A stretch of DNA of 64,000 nt. It comes from Pontibacter lucknowensis (GTDB lineage: Bacteria > Bacteroidota > Bacteroidia > Cytophagales > Hymenobacteraceae). Location: NCBI RefSeq assembly GCF_900156415.1, contig NZ_FTNM01000001.1, positions 434,001-498,000 on the forward strand. Direction: 5' to 3'. A program made the position numbers and the translations under genes. Shown here piece by piece: positions 43,793-50,899 of this stretch; the first letter of the stretch is position 1; every line of letters begins with the position of its first letter. The notes beneath the pieces were generated by a model, which saw nothing but the letters and a program-made list of their open reading frames with translations, was not told the origin of the DNA and ran no database searches.

Positions 43793-44920
43793 TTAGTTAG
43801 CGTTGCGCAGGTACTGGGCAATCTGGATAGAGCTGTCTACGAACACCATTTTCGGATTGGCATTTCGCTCTATGTGATAATGTGCCTCGTTTAGTTCCTG
43901 CGTCAGTTTATCAGCATTGTTTTGTGTTATCAGCTTCGAGAACTTCTGTACGAAATCGAGCTCGTTTGAGGGCAGATAAGCGATCAGCGAAGGATCCACG
44001 CCGTAGAGCATCACCTTGCGGAACAGGTTGAGCGCATAAAGCAGAAAGTTCTTCTGGTTCTCGCGGCCCAGCTTCTGAAACTCCTCACTGAAGTCCACTA
44101 CCTTGTCGAATTTGTAACTGTAGCAGTTTCGCATCCAGTCGGTGAAGAAGGTGAAATAGTCGCTGCTGACTTGGCTGGTGAGTTTGGTAGCGGCATTTAG
44201 GCTACCTTCAGCCAATTGCGCTACCTGGTAAGCGGCCGTGTCGTCAAGACCGTGCTTCTCCTGCAGGTATGAGATGACCTCATTTTCCGTGAAAGCCCGC
44301 ACCTGCACAATCTGGGTACGGGAGGTAATAGTCGCCAGGAGCTTCTCGGCTGACTGCGATACTAACAGAAAGAGCGTCTTTGCCGGCGGCTCCTCGAGCA
44401 ACTTGAGCAGCGCATTGGCGGCAAAGGGGTGCATCAGTTCCGGCAGCCAGATCAGCACAATCTTGTAGTCGCCTTCAAAGGCTTTCAGCGAAACCAGTTT
44501 CACTAACTGGCGGCTTTCCTCCTTAGAGATATTGCCCTGCTTGTTCTCGGCGCCAATATGCTGCATCCACTCGTTCAGCCCCTGATAGGGATTGGCCAGC
44601 ACAAACTCACGCCACTCGGTCAGGAACTTCTGGCTCAGTACATCTTTGGTCACCGACTTGGTACTGGTCACGGGCATCACGAAGTTGAAATCGGGGTGCA
44701 CCAGCTTGTTCATCTTCACGCAGCTGTTGCACGTTCCACATGAATCATCGGCCTGCCGGTCTTCGCAGTTGATGTAAGTGGCATAGGCCAGCGCCATAGC
44801 CAGATTGGCACTCCCCTCCTGCCCCAGAAACAGCTGCGCATGCGCCACATGGTTTTGCCGCACCGAGTTGATGAGCAAAGCCTTCGTTTCCTGATGTCCT
44901 TTTATTTGAGAGAAATGCAC
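43793..44920 (-). CDS. holB: DNA polymerase III delta' subunit-like protein
   Basis: This 375-residue AAA+ clamp-loader protein starts with IKGHQETKALLINSVRQNHV and HAQLFLGQEGSANLA, and has a zinc-finger-like CGTCNSCVKM near 62 and LLKLLEEPPAKTLFLLVSQS near 175-195. The Walker A loop is degenerate (GQEGSANLA), as expected for the non-ATPase delta' subunit. It helps load the sliding clamp in replication. A repeat-containing spacer separates it from the upstream GlmU-like gene. Confidence 0.88.
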   Translation of the reverse strand: MHFSQIKGHQETKALLINSVRQNHVAHAQLFLGQEGSANLAMALAYATYINCEDRQADDSCGTCNSCVKMNKLVHPDFNFVMPVTSTKSVTKDVLSQKFLTEWREFVLANPYQGLNEWMQHIGAENKQGNISKEESRQLVKLVSLKAFEGDYKIVLIWLPELMHPFAANALLKLLEEPPAKTLFLLVSQSAEKLLATITSRTQIVQVRAFTENEVISYLQEKHGLDDTAAYQVAQLAEGSLNAATKLTSQVSSDYFTFFTDWMRNCYSYKFDKVVDFSEEFQKLGRENQKNFLLYALNLFRKVMLYGVDPSLIAYLPSNELDFVQKFSKLITQNNADKLTQELNEAHYHIERNANPKMVFVDSSIQIAQYLRNAN

Positions 44921-44930
44921 GTTGTAATCG

Positions 44931-45061
44931 TTAATTGTTGGTTGTTGGTCGTTAATTGCTCTGCAGTGATTTGTTTTGCCTAAATGAATGATCGTCGCGT
45001 TATCAACTAACTATAACTCCCATCCACAAAAACAACAATCAGCAATTAACAACCAACAATT
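44931..45061. repeat. Intergenic inverted repeat, second copy of the family at 123-356
   Basis: Left arm ttaattgttggttgttggtc (44931-44950, continuing gttaattgct) and right arm 45036-45061 (caatcagcaattaacaacca then acaatt) are largely complementary, with a 7-base gap in the left arm. The right arm is 24/26 identical to 331-356. As there, it runs from just upstream of one minus-strand gene start to the stop codon of the preceding one. Confidence 0.55.
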
Positions 45062-46265
45062 ATACTTTCCTATCCCACACCCGGTATTCGCGGGTTTGTT
45101 CAAAGATATCCGCCATAATATCCTGTTCTATTTTGTCATAAGCCAGGTTACGACGCTCCATTACTTTCTCGGCTACTTCGTTTGCTTTGCGGAGCTGGAA
45201 GGTTTCGAAGCCGGCGGCGCCTCCCCAGGCAAAGGAAGGTATAAAGTTGCGCGGATAGCCAGCCCCAAAGATGTTAGCACTCACACCTACTACTGTACCC
45301 GTATTGAACATCGTGTTGATACCGCACTTACTGTGGTCGCCCATGATCAGACCGCAAAACTGCTGCCCCGTACTCTTGAAGCCGCCTTTGGCGTAACTCC
45401 ATATCTTCACCTCAGCGTAGTTGTTCTTCAGGTTCGAGGTGTTCGTATCGGCACCCAGATTGCACCATTCGCCTAACACCGAGTTGCCCAGGTAGCCTTC
45501 ATGGCCTTTATTGGTATAGCCAAAGATCACCGAAGCTGCTACTTCCCCGCCCACTTTTGAGAAAGGCCCGATGGTCACATCACCTCGCATCTTACCGCCA
45601 ACATTCACGTTGCTACCTTCACAGATAGCAAACGGGCCTTTAACGATTGCGCCTTCGTGTATCTGGGCATTCTTGCCGATGTAAATAGGGCCGTTTTCCG
45701 CATTGAGTATGGCCGCACGGATTTTCACACCCTCTTCGATGAAGATATTCTCCTCACCATACACCATGGTATACTTGTCACCAACAGGCTGGCTGATGCG
45801 ACCTTCCGTCAACACTTTGAAGTCGCTGCGGATCTGATTCCCGTTCTGCACAAAAATCTCCCATACTTCCCGAATGATGCTCTCCGGCATGCACTCAATC
45901 TTTTTGGAAGAGGAATGCATAACCAGTTCGGCAGCGTCGTGCAGGTCCAGGTTGTCAGCATTCAGCGCAATCAGCATACCTTCGCAGTACAATCCTTCTC
46001 CAACCTTGAGGGCTTTGACCTGTTCTATCAGCTTTTTATCCGGGCATACCGCACCATTCAAAAAGACATTATGCGTGTCATAGTGCGCCGGAAACTTATG
46101 TTGCAGGTATGTCTGCGTCAGATACGACACGGTTGCCCCCGCATAGGTCTGCCACTTCTCCGCTATGGTCATAATACCAACGCGGATCTCGGCCACTGGC
46201 CTTGTGAAAGTCAGCGGCAATAGTGACTGCCGTATAACAGGTTCATCGAAGAGAATGATATTCAT
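45060..46265 (-). CDS. GlmU-like sugar nucleotidyltransferase, Bacteroidota type
   Basis: This 401-residue protein has a degenerate N-terminal nucleotidyltransferase domain (MNIILFDEPVIRQSLLPLTF and TRPVAEIRVG) and a C-terminal left-handed beta-helix of hexapeptide repeats. The latter includes IYIGKNAQIHEGAIVKGPFA, GCKN-like positions replaced by GEWCNLGADTNTSNLKNN, and MGDHSKCGINTMFNTGTVVG. It matches the alternative GlmU-like family of Bacteroidota, expected to act in nucleotide-sugar formation (UDP-GlcNAc is assumed, not shown). A perfect -7 box sits only 6 bases before the ATG. Confidence 0.85.
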   Translation of the reverse strand: MNIILFDEPVIRQSLLPLTFTRPVAEIRVGIMTIAEKWQTYAGATVSYLTQTYLQHKFPAHYDTHNVFLNGAVCPDKKLIEQVKALKVGEGLYCEGMLIALNADNLDLHDAAELVMHSSSKKIECMPESIIREVWEIFVQNGNQIRSDFKVLTEGRISQPVGDKYTMVYGEENIFIEEGVKIRAAILNAENGPIYIGKNAQIHEGAIVKGPFAICEGSNVNVGGKMRGDVTIGPFSKVGGEVAASVIFGYTNKGHEGYLGNSVLGEWCNLGADTNTSNLKNNYAEVKIWSYAKGGFKSTGQQFCGLIMGDHSKCGINTMFNTGTVVGVSANIFGAGYPRNFIPSFAWGGAAGFETFQLRKANEVAEKVMERRNLAYDKIEQDIMADIFEQTREYRVWDRKV

Positions 46266-46270
46266 AGTTA

Positions 46271-46278
46271 CAAAAATA
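46271..46278 (-). promoter_or_regulatory. -7 box for the GlmU-like gene, inside a terminator tail
   Basis: On the minus strand TATTTTTG is a perfect TAnnTTTG box, 5 bases before the ATG at 46265. It coincides with the T-rich tail of the upstream gene's terminator (46282-46309). If used, the transcript would be leaderless. Confidence 0.4.
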
Positions 46279-46281
46279 GAA

Positions 46282-46309
46282 AGTCTTCCCGAAATAGTTC
46301 AGGAAGACT
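46282..46309 (-). terminator. Terminator after the 146-residue lipoprotein gene
   Basis: Arms agtcttcc (46282-46289) and ggaagact (46302-46309) are followed on the minus strand by TTCTATTTTTG. Confidence 0.75.
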
Positions 46310-46334
46310 CGCTTAATTAGGTATAAACTTTTCG

Positions 46335-46775
46335 TTAATACACGATGAGTTGAAAAGTCTTCTCCACTTGGTTGGCGGGGAAAGACTGGTTCTTGCCAAA
46401 GGTTTGTTGCCGGTAGTTATACCCGCTCCCCACAAACACATTCTCCTTCTCGTCTAACACAGCTGCCACTGTTTTCTTGATTACCATTCTGTTGGCCCGC
46501 ACGGGTATGTCTTTTATCGCCATCACGAAGGTGCTGTCGAACACAGCAGTTTCTAGTGCATCAGTTGCCTCCTTGTCTTTACGGCTTATGACCAGCTGGA
46601 AAGTTATTTCTTCCTCACCGTACTGGCTGTAAGAAAAATCCTGATTGCCAAATACTTCAAAAACCACCGTTTTGTCTACCGGCTCCGGTTCAGGTACAAT
46701 TTCTTCGTTTTTGTCGCAGGAGCTAAAGGCGAGGAGTGCCAATAAGCCACACAGGTAAGTAGCGCTAAATTTCAT
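46335..46775 (-). CDS. Lipoprotein of unknown function
   Basis: This 146-residue protein has signal MKFSATYLCGLLALLAFSSC (lipobox FSSC followed by D) and an acidic Pro linker (EEIVPEPEPVD). A domain of about 110 residues follows, predicted to be mostly beta strands (TVVFEVFGNQDFSYSQYGEE). I do not recognise a family. The Asp after the lipid Cys does not decide localisation in Bacteroidota. It has its own terminator. Confidence 0.78.
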   Translation of the reverse strand: MKFSATYLCGLLALLAFSSCDKNEEIVPEPEPVDKTVVFEVFGNQDFSYSQYGEEEITFQLVISRKDKEATDALETAVFDSTFVMAIKDIPVRANRMVIKKTVAAVLDEKENVFVGSGYNYRQQTFGKNQSFPANQVEKTFQLIVY

Positions 46776-46857
46776 AGTCGAGGGGTTTAGTAAGCGTTTA
46801 TATATAGTTTTTGCTATAACAGAAACCGGACCAACTCCTTTGTACTGGTCAAAATAA

Positions 46858-46889
46858 AAAAGTCTTCCCGGTTTCCCGAGAAGACTTTT
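46858..46889 (-). terminator. Terminator after rpmE2
   Basis: Arms aaaagtcttc (46858-46867) and gaagactttt (46880-46889) lie 30-60 bases after the L31 stop codon and are followed by TTTTATTTTG on the minus strand. Confidence 0.75.
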
Positions 46890-46918
46890 AAAACGTTTTA
46901 ACCAGGTGGTATGCCTGC

Positions 46919-47164
46919 TTATTTTTTCTTGTAACGTGTGTTGAAACGCTCCACACGACCCGCAGTATCCACGAAGATGTTTTTACCAGTGTAGAAAGGG
47001 TGTGACGCAGAAGAAACTTCCACTTTGATTACTGGATATTCTTTGCCGTCTTCCATTGTGATCTTCTCGTCAGAGTTCATTGTAGAACGCGTGATGAATT
47101 TGAAATCACTCGTCATATCCTGGAAAACCACCTCTCTGTATTCTGGGTGAATGCCTTTTTTCAT
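46919..47164 (-). CDS. rpmE2: 50S ribosomal protein L31, type B
   Basis: This 81-residue protein reads [20 protein letters not shown], then [12 protein letters not shown] and [15 protein letters not shown]. It lacks the zinc cysteines of the C+ form, so it is the type B (zinc-independent) L31, common as the sole L31 in Bacteroidota. A perfect -7 box lies 42-49 bases upstream. Confidence 0.96.
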   Translation of the reverse strand: MKKGIHPEYREVVFQDMTSDFKFITRSTMNSDEKITMEDGKEYPVIKVEVSSASHPFYTGKNIFVDTAGRVERFNTRYKKK

Positions 47165-47205
47165 TATTATAAACGTTAATTAACCTTAATTTCTGAATCG
47201 GACTG

Positions 47206-47213
47206 CAAATTTA
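47206..47213 (-). promoter_or_regulatory. -7 promoter box for rpmE2
   Basis: On the minus strand TAAATTTG is a perfect TAnnTTTG box about 42 bases before the rpmE2 ATG. Confidence 0.55.
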
Positions 47214-47296
47214 ATAAGTATTTTTGAAATTAAAACGCTACTAACCAAATTATTTTACTCAATTAACCTGATGTGCGGAGGCTATTGATATTTATT

Positions 47297-47304
47297 TAAA
47301 TTTG
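47297..47304 (+). promoter_or_regulatory. -7 promoter box for the PyrR-like gene
   Basis: TAAATTTG is a perfect TAnnTTTG box, 37 bases before the ATG at 47342. Confidence 0.5.
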
Positions 47305-47341
47305 TCTCAGCCACAGCGCTATACCTTATACCGATACCTAC

Positions 47342-47851
47342 ATGACACACCCACAGCAAAACCTGATACTCGACCAGGGGCAGATACAGCAGAAGATAAC
47401 CCGCATGGCCTACGAGGTATACGAGCAGAACATTGAGGAACAGACCCTTGCGCTGGCAGGCATACACCGTAACGGCTATACCCTAGCAGGCATGCTGGCA
47501 AAGGAACTCGAGAAGATTTCGCCTATCAAGGTAACGCTATTGCAGGTCACGCTTGACAAAACAGCTCCGCTGCAAACACCCGTTGCCATCAGTCCGGAGG
47601 GAACGGCGCTTGAAAACGCCGTGGTGATTATTGTGGACGATGTGCTGAACACAGGCAAAACATTGGCCTATACCTTAAACGCCCTACTGCCGCACAATCC
47701 TAAAAAAGTGGAGATCGCGACGCTGGTGAACCGTCATCATACCTTATTCCCGGTATCTTCCACCTATACCGGTTACTCACTGGCCACCACCCTGCGGGAG
47801 CGTGTGGATGTGGTGCTCCAGGAAAATGAAATAGCAGCGTACCTGCATTAA
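47342..47851 (+). CDS. Phosphoribosyltransferase, PyrR-like
   Basis: This 169-residue type I PRTase has the PRPP-binding loop VVIIVDDVLNTGKTLAYTLN near 96-115 and an ALAGIHRNGYTLAGMLA segment as in PyrR. In PyrR this fold regulates pyrimidine genes and has weak uracil phosphoribosyltransferase activity. No pyr genes or attenuator are adjacent, so an enzymatic or moonlighting role is equally possible. A small membrane protein gene follows after 50 bases. Confidence 0.83.
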   Translation: MTHPQQNLILDQGQIQQKITRMAYEVYEQNIEEQTLALAGIHRNGYTLAGMLAKELEKISPIKVTLLQVTLDKTAPLQTPVAISPEGTALENAVVIIVDDVLNTGKTLAYTLNALLPHNPKKVEIATLVNRHHTLFPVSSTYTGYSLATTLRERVDVVLQENEIAAYLH

Positions 47852-47901
47852 AAACATATCGGAGCCTTTAGGGCAGAAGGTGAAAACCTTAAATTAACGC
47901 T

Positions 47902-48240
47902 ATGCAGCTAAACAAAGAAGAGATGGGTTTCATTAACAAGTGGGCCAAGGCGAAAGAAAACGGTCAATGGCGCTACATCCTGACACGCGGGCTGCTGTGG
48001 GGTGTGTTGGTAGGAGTCTTTTCGAAACTCTTCCAGGCATGGGATGCGCTCAAAGCCTGGGACACAGCCGCACTGTCTGATGGTTTTACCTCTTCTGACT
48101 TCCTTGTCAGACTTTTTATTTACAGCGCCATTGGTGTGGGTATACACGCTTACCATTGGAACGCAAATACCAAAAGGTATAACCAGCTGAAAAGCATAGA
48201 ACGCCGCTCACAAACTGTCGCTGCTTCCTCTAAAGACTGA
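47902..48240 (+). CDS. Small membrane protein of unknown function
   Basis: This 112-residue protein has two predicted membrane helices (about 28-46, ILTRGLLWGVLVGVFSKLFQ, and about 70-88, FLVRLFIYSAIGVGIHAYHW), with basic ends. I do not recognise the family. It lies between PyrR-like and rdgB genes in the same direction, so it may be part of the same transcript. Confidence 0.7.
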   Translation: MQLNKEEMGFINKWAKAKENGQWRYILTRGLLWGVLVGVFSKLFQAWDALKAWDTAALSDGFTSSDFLVRLFIYSAIGVGIHAYHWNANTKRYNQLKSIERRSQTVAASSKD

Positions 48241-48340
48241 TTTTAGGCTACAAGCTAATCCTACAACATCTCGGCACGTAATACTCAACTTGGCAAAGGA
48301 GATGCATACTGTAATCCTGCCAATCCTTAAATCCTGATCG

Positions 48341-48919
48341 ATGAAAGAACTTTGCTTCGCCACCAACAATAAAAACAAAGTAGCCGAGGTGAGCCAAATG
48401 CTCGAAGGCAAGTATAAACTGCTCACGCTCGAGGACATAGGCTGTCACGAAGAGCTGGCCGAAGACCAGGACACGCTGGAGGGCAACTCCCGCCAGAAAG
48501 CACAATACGTGTGGGAGAAGTATAAAGTCAACTGCTTTGCCGACGACACCGGATTAGAAGTAGATGCCATTTGCGGCGAGCCTGGGGTATACTCTGCCCG
48601 CTATGCTGGTCCCCAGCGCAACGACGCCGACAATATCCGCCACCTGCTCAAGAACCTGGAGGGCCACGACGTACGCCGGGCCCGCTTCCGCACCTCGATC
48701 ACGCTATACCTAGATGGGCAGGAGCATCAGTTCGAAGGAATCGTGAACGGGCAGATTACCACAGAGTGGAAAGGGAATAAAGGCTTTGGCTACGACCCCG
48801 TGTTTGTACCGGAGGGTTATGACCGTACCTTCGCAGAGATGACGCCGGAAGAGAAAAATGCCATCAGTCATCGTGGCGAGGCCATCCGGAAGCTCGTGGA
48901 ATTTTTGAAAGCACAATAG
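48341..48919 (+). CDS. rdgB: dITP/XTP pyrophosphatase (RdgB/HAM1)
   Basis: This 192-residue protein has signatures CFATNNKNKVAEVSQML (substrate loop), CFADDTGLEVDAICGEPGVY, GNKGFGYDPVFVPEGYDRTF and the final NAISHRGEAIRKL. It removes pyrophosphate from non-canonical purine nucleotides (dITP, XTP) to keep them out of DNA. The length equals the family norm (about 190-200). Confidence 0.95.
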   Translation: MKELCFATNNKNKVAEVSQMLEGKYKLLTLEDIGCHEELAEDQDTLEGNSRQKAQYVWEKYKVNCFADDTGLEVDAICGEPGVYSARYAGPQRNDADNIRHLLKNLEGHDVRRARFRTSITLYLDGQEHQFEGIVNGQITTEWKGNKGFGYDPVFVPEGYDRTFAEMTPEEKNAISHRGEAIRKLVEFLKAQ

Positions 48920-48974
48920 CGTTGGGGAGGTAAAATAATTAGCACAGGCTGTAGCCACATTGGCCTTAAAAGAC

Positions 48975-48982
48975 TAATTTTG
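48975..48982 (+). promoter_or_regulatory. -7 promoter box for udk-ktrA
   Basis: TAATTTTG is a perfect TAnnTTTG box, 23 bases before the udk ATG at 49005. Confidence 0.55.
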
Positions 48983-49004
48983 TAGCCTGATACCATAACT
49001 TCCA

Positions 49005-49622
49005 ATGCAAAAGCCATTCATCGTCGGAATTACAGGAGGTAGTGCTTCAGGGAAAACCACTTTTTTGAATAGACTACTTGCTTCTTTCTCTCCTGAGAAC
49101 ATTTGTCTTATCTCTCAGGACAACTATTACAAAGACCGCGAGCACCAGACCCGCGACCTCAACGGGGTGGTCAACTTCGACCTCCCCTCCTGCATCGACG
49201 ACGACGCTTATGCACAGGACATCCTGAAGCTAAGTCAGGGCGAGAGCGTTTTCCGCAAAGAGTATACCTACAACAACCCTAATGTAGTGCCGAAAATGCT
49301 GGAGTTCAAGCCAGCTCCGATCGTGGTAGTAGAGGGTATTTTCGTATTCTACTTCGAGGAAATCGCCAAACTGCTCGACCTGAAAGTATACATCGATGCC
49401 AAAGAGTACATCAAACTGCAGCGCCGCATCGTGCGCGACAAAGTGGAGCGCGGCTACGATCTGGACGATGTGCTGTATCGCTATACCCACCATGTGGCGC
49501 CTACTTACGAGAAGTATATCAAGCCTTACAAAAACGACGCAGACATCATCATCCCGAACAACGAGAACTTCGACCGCGGGCTGGAGGTGCTGACCACATA
49601 CCTTAACTCCAGGATAAAATAA
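49005..49622 (+). CDS. udk: Uridine kinase
   Basis: This 205-residue P-loop kinase has VGITGGSASGKTTFLNRLLA (Walker A 11-18), ISQDNYYKD, NFDLPSCIDDDAY (aligned with the NFDHPDAFD of other uridine kinases) and VVVEGIFVFYFEEI. It phosphorylates uridine and cytidine in pyrimidine salvage. Its TAA overlaps the ktrA ATG by one base (TAATG), implying translational coupling. Confidence 0.93.
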   Translation: MQKPFIVGITGGSASGKTTFLNRLLASFSPENICLISQDNYYKDREHQTRDLNGVVNFDLPSCIDDDAYAQDILKLSQGESVFRKEYTYNNPNVVPKMLEFKPAPIVVVEGIFVFYFEEIAKLLDLKVYIDAKEYIKLQRRIVRDKVERGYDLDDVLYRYTHHVAPTYEKYIKPYKNDADIIIPNNENFDRGLEVLTTYLNSRIK

Positions 49623-50314
49623 TGCGACACAAGTTCGTAGTAATCGGCCTCGGTATCTTCGGTAACTCCATTGCCCGCACACTCGCTGAGCGCGGCGCGG
49701 AGGTGCTTGCCATCGACAACGACGAAGACCACGTGGAAGCCATCAAGGACGAAGTGGCCTATGCCGTAGCCCTCGACGCAACCGACATCCGTGCCCTCGA
49801 AGCGCAGAACGTGCAGGACATGGACGCCGCCATTGTAGCCATTGGTGAAGACTTCGAAGCCTTGCTGATCACGACAGCCAACTTGCAGGAGTTGAACATC
49901 AAGCGAGTAATCACCCGTGCTTCGAACAAGCAGCAGCGCCGCATTCTGGAGAAAATGGGTGTGCAGGAGATCCTGTCGCCGGAGGGAGAAGTAGGCAAAA
50001 CAGTGGCCGAGCGCCTGCTGCAGCCGAACATCCGCACCTTCCTGCCGCTGCCCGACAACTATGAGATCGTGGAGATCAACACCCCGCGTGGCATTGCTAA
50101 CAAAAGCCTGGCGAAGATATCGCTGCGTGAGAAGTATAACCTCAACATGATCACGATCAAGCGCTTTTTTGAGGAGATTCAGGACGGCAAACCGACACAG
50201 GTGGAGCACATTATTGGTGTTCCGAAAGCTGACACCATTATCTATCCTTCTGACATTCTGATTCTTATCGGGAAGAAGCACGATATCAAACGATTTATTG
50301 ATATAAACCGCTAA
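49622..50314 (+). CDS. ktrA: Potassium uptake regulatory subunit, TrkA/KtrA family
   Basis: This 230-residue protein has an RCK N domain (HKFVVIGLGIFGNSIARTLA, GxGxxG motif at 9-14, acidic DND near 32) and an RCK C domain (about 140-225, ending PSDILILIGKKHDIKRFI). Such proteins gate a KtrB/TrkH potassium channel in response to nucleotides. The pore subunit is not in the window. It is directly coupled to udk, an unexpected pairing. Confidence 0.9.
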   Translation: MRHKFVVIGLGIFGNSIARTLAERGAEVLAIDNDEDHVEAIKDEVAYAVALDATDIRALEAQNVQDMDAAIVAIGEDFEALLITTANLQELNIKRVITRASNKQQRRILEKMGVQEILSPEGEVGKTVAERLLQPNIRTFLPLPDNYEIVEINTPRGIANKSLAKISLREKYNLNMITIKRFFEEIQDGKPTQVEHIIGVPKADTIIYPSDILILIGKKHDIKRFIDINR

Positions 50315-50341
50315 CAGGTTTTATTTTTCATCGAAAGCTTT

Positions 50342-50349
50342 TACATTTG
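50342..50349 (+). promoter_or_regulatory. -7 promoter box before the 123-residue protein
   Basis: TACATTTG is a perfect TAnnTTTG box only 8 bases before the ATG at 50358, which would give a nearly leaderless mRNA. Confidence 0.4.
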
Positions 50350-50357
50350 CTTTCTAT

Positions 50358-50729
50358 ATGCCAAACGCAGCCAACATATTGCCGCACTTCCGTCATCTTT
50401 TGATGACCGTAACCCTGCTTTGGGCGCTTATGCTCAATGGGCAGGAGGTGGTGGCGTATACCTACACGGCGCAAGGCACTCCTGTCAAATCGGCTTCCCA
50501 ACTGGCGACGGCCCCACAGGAAAAAACGGTTATCAAGCAAAAGGTCATGCTGGAGGGTACTACCTCCTTTGTGGTGCTCAACCTGGAGCAGGATGTGCTG
50601 GAGCCAACTCCCATCCCTGCCTTTGCTACACCTACGGATGAAGTACTGCCTGCTTATGCGGCCAGAGCACCCGGAGTTGGCTTCGTTGCCCGCTTCTTCC
50701 CTATTTCCATTCAACCCAACGCTCCTTAA
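50358..50729 (+). CDS. Short protein of unknown function with one hydrophobic segment
   Basis: This 123-residue protein has an N-terminal hydrophobic stretch (HLLMTVTLLWALMLNGQEVV) that may be a signal or anchor. The rest is Ala/Pro/Thr-rich. I recognise no family. Support for it being real is a perfect -7 box just upstream and a start and stop that fit the gap between ktrA and secDF. The downstream 170 bases hold no gene. Confidence 0.55.
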   Translation: MPNAANILPHFRHLLMTVTLLWALMLNGQEVVAYTYTAQGTPVKSASQLATAPQEKTVIKQKVMLEGTTSFVVLNLEQDVLEPTPIPAFATPTDEVLPAYAARAPGVGFVARFFPISIQPNAP

Positions 50730-50899
50730 GCGATTTCTTTCCCCACAGGCCCTCCTATGGTCCTGACCCGTTGCGCATACCATTTTCTCAGGTATAGCGG
50801 AACAGCTTCACAGTATTTATTGGTTATTACAAGATAGCACCGCTGTGATTTACAGAGCATTACCATTATTTCAACTATACTTTATTTATCAACCAACCC

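Noticed and set aside
45657..46223. 188-codon plus-strand frame antisense to the GlmU-like gene
   Set aside because: It is a mirror frame of a well-supported gene with hexapeptide repeats.
49526..50281. 251-codon minus-strand frame antisense to ktrA
   Set aside because: It mirrors the ktrA codons; ktrA has clear RCK motifs, and the antisense protein shows none.
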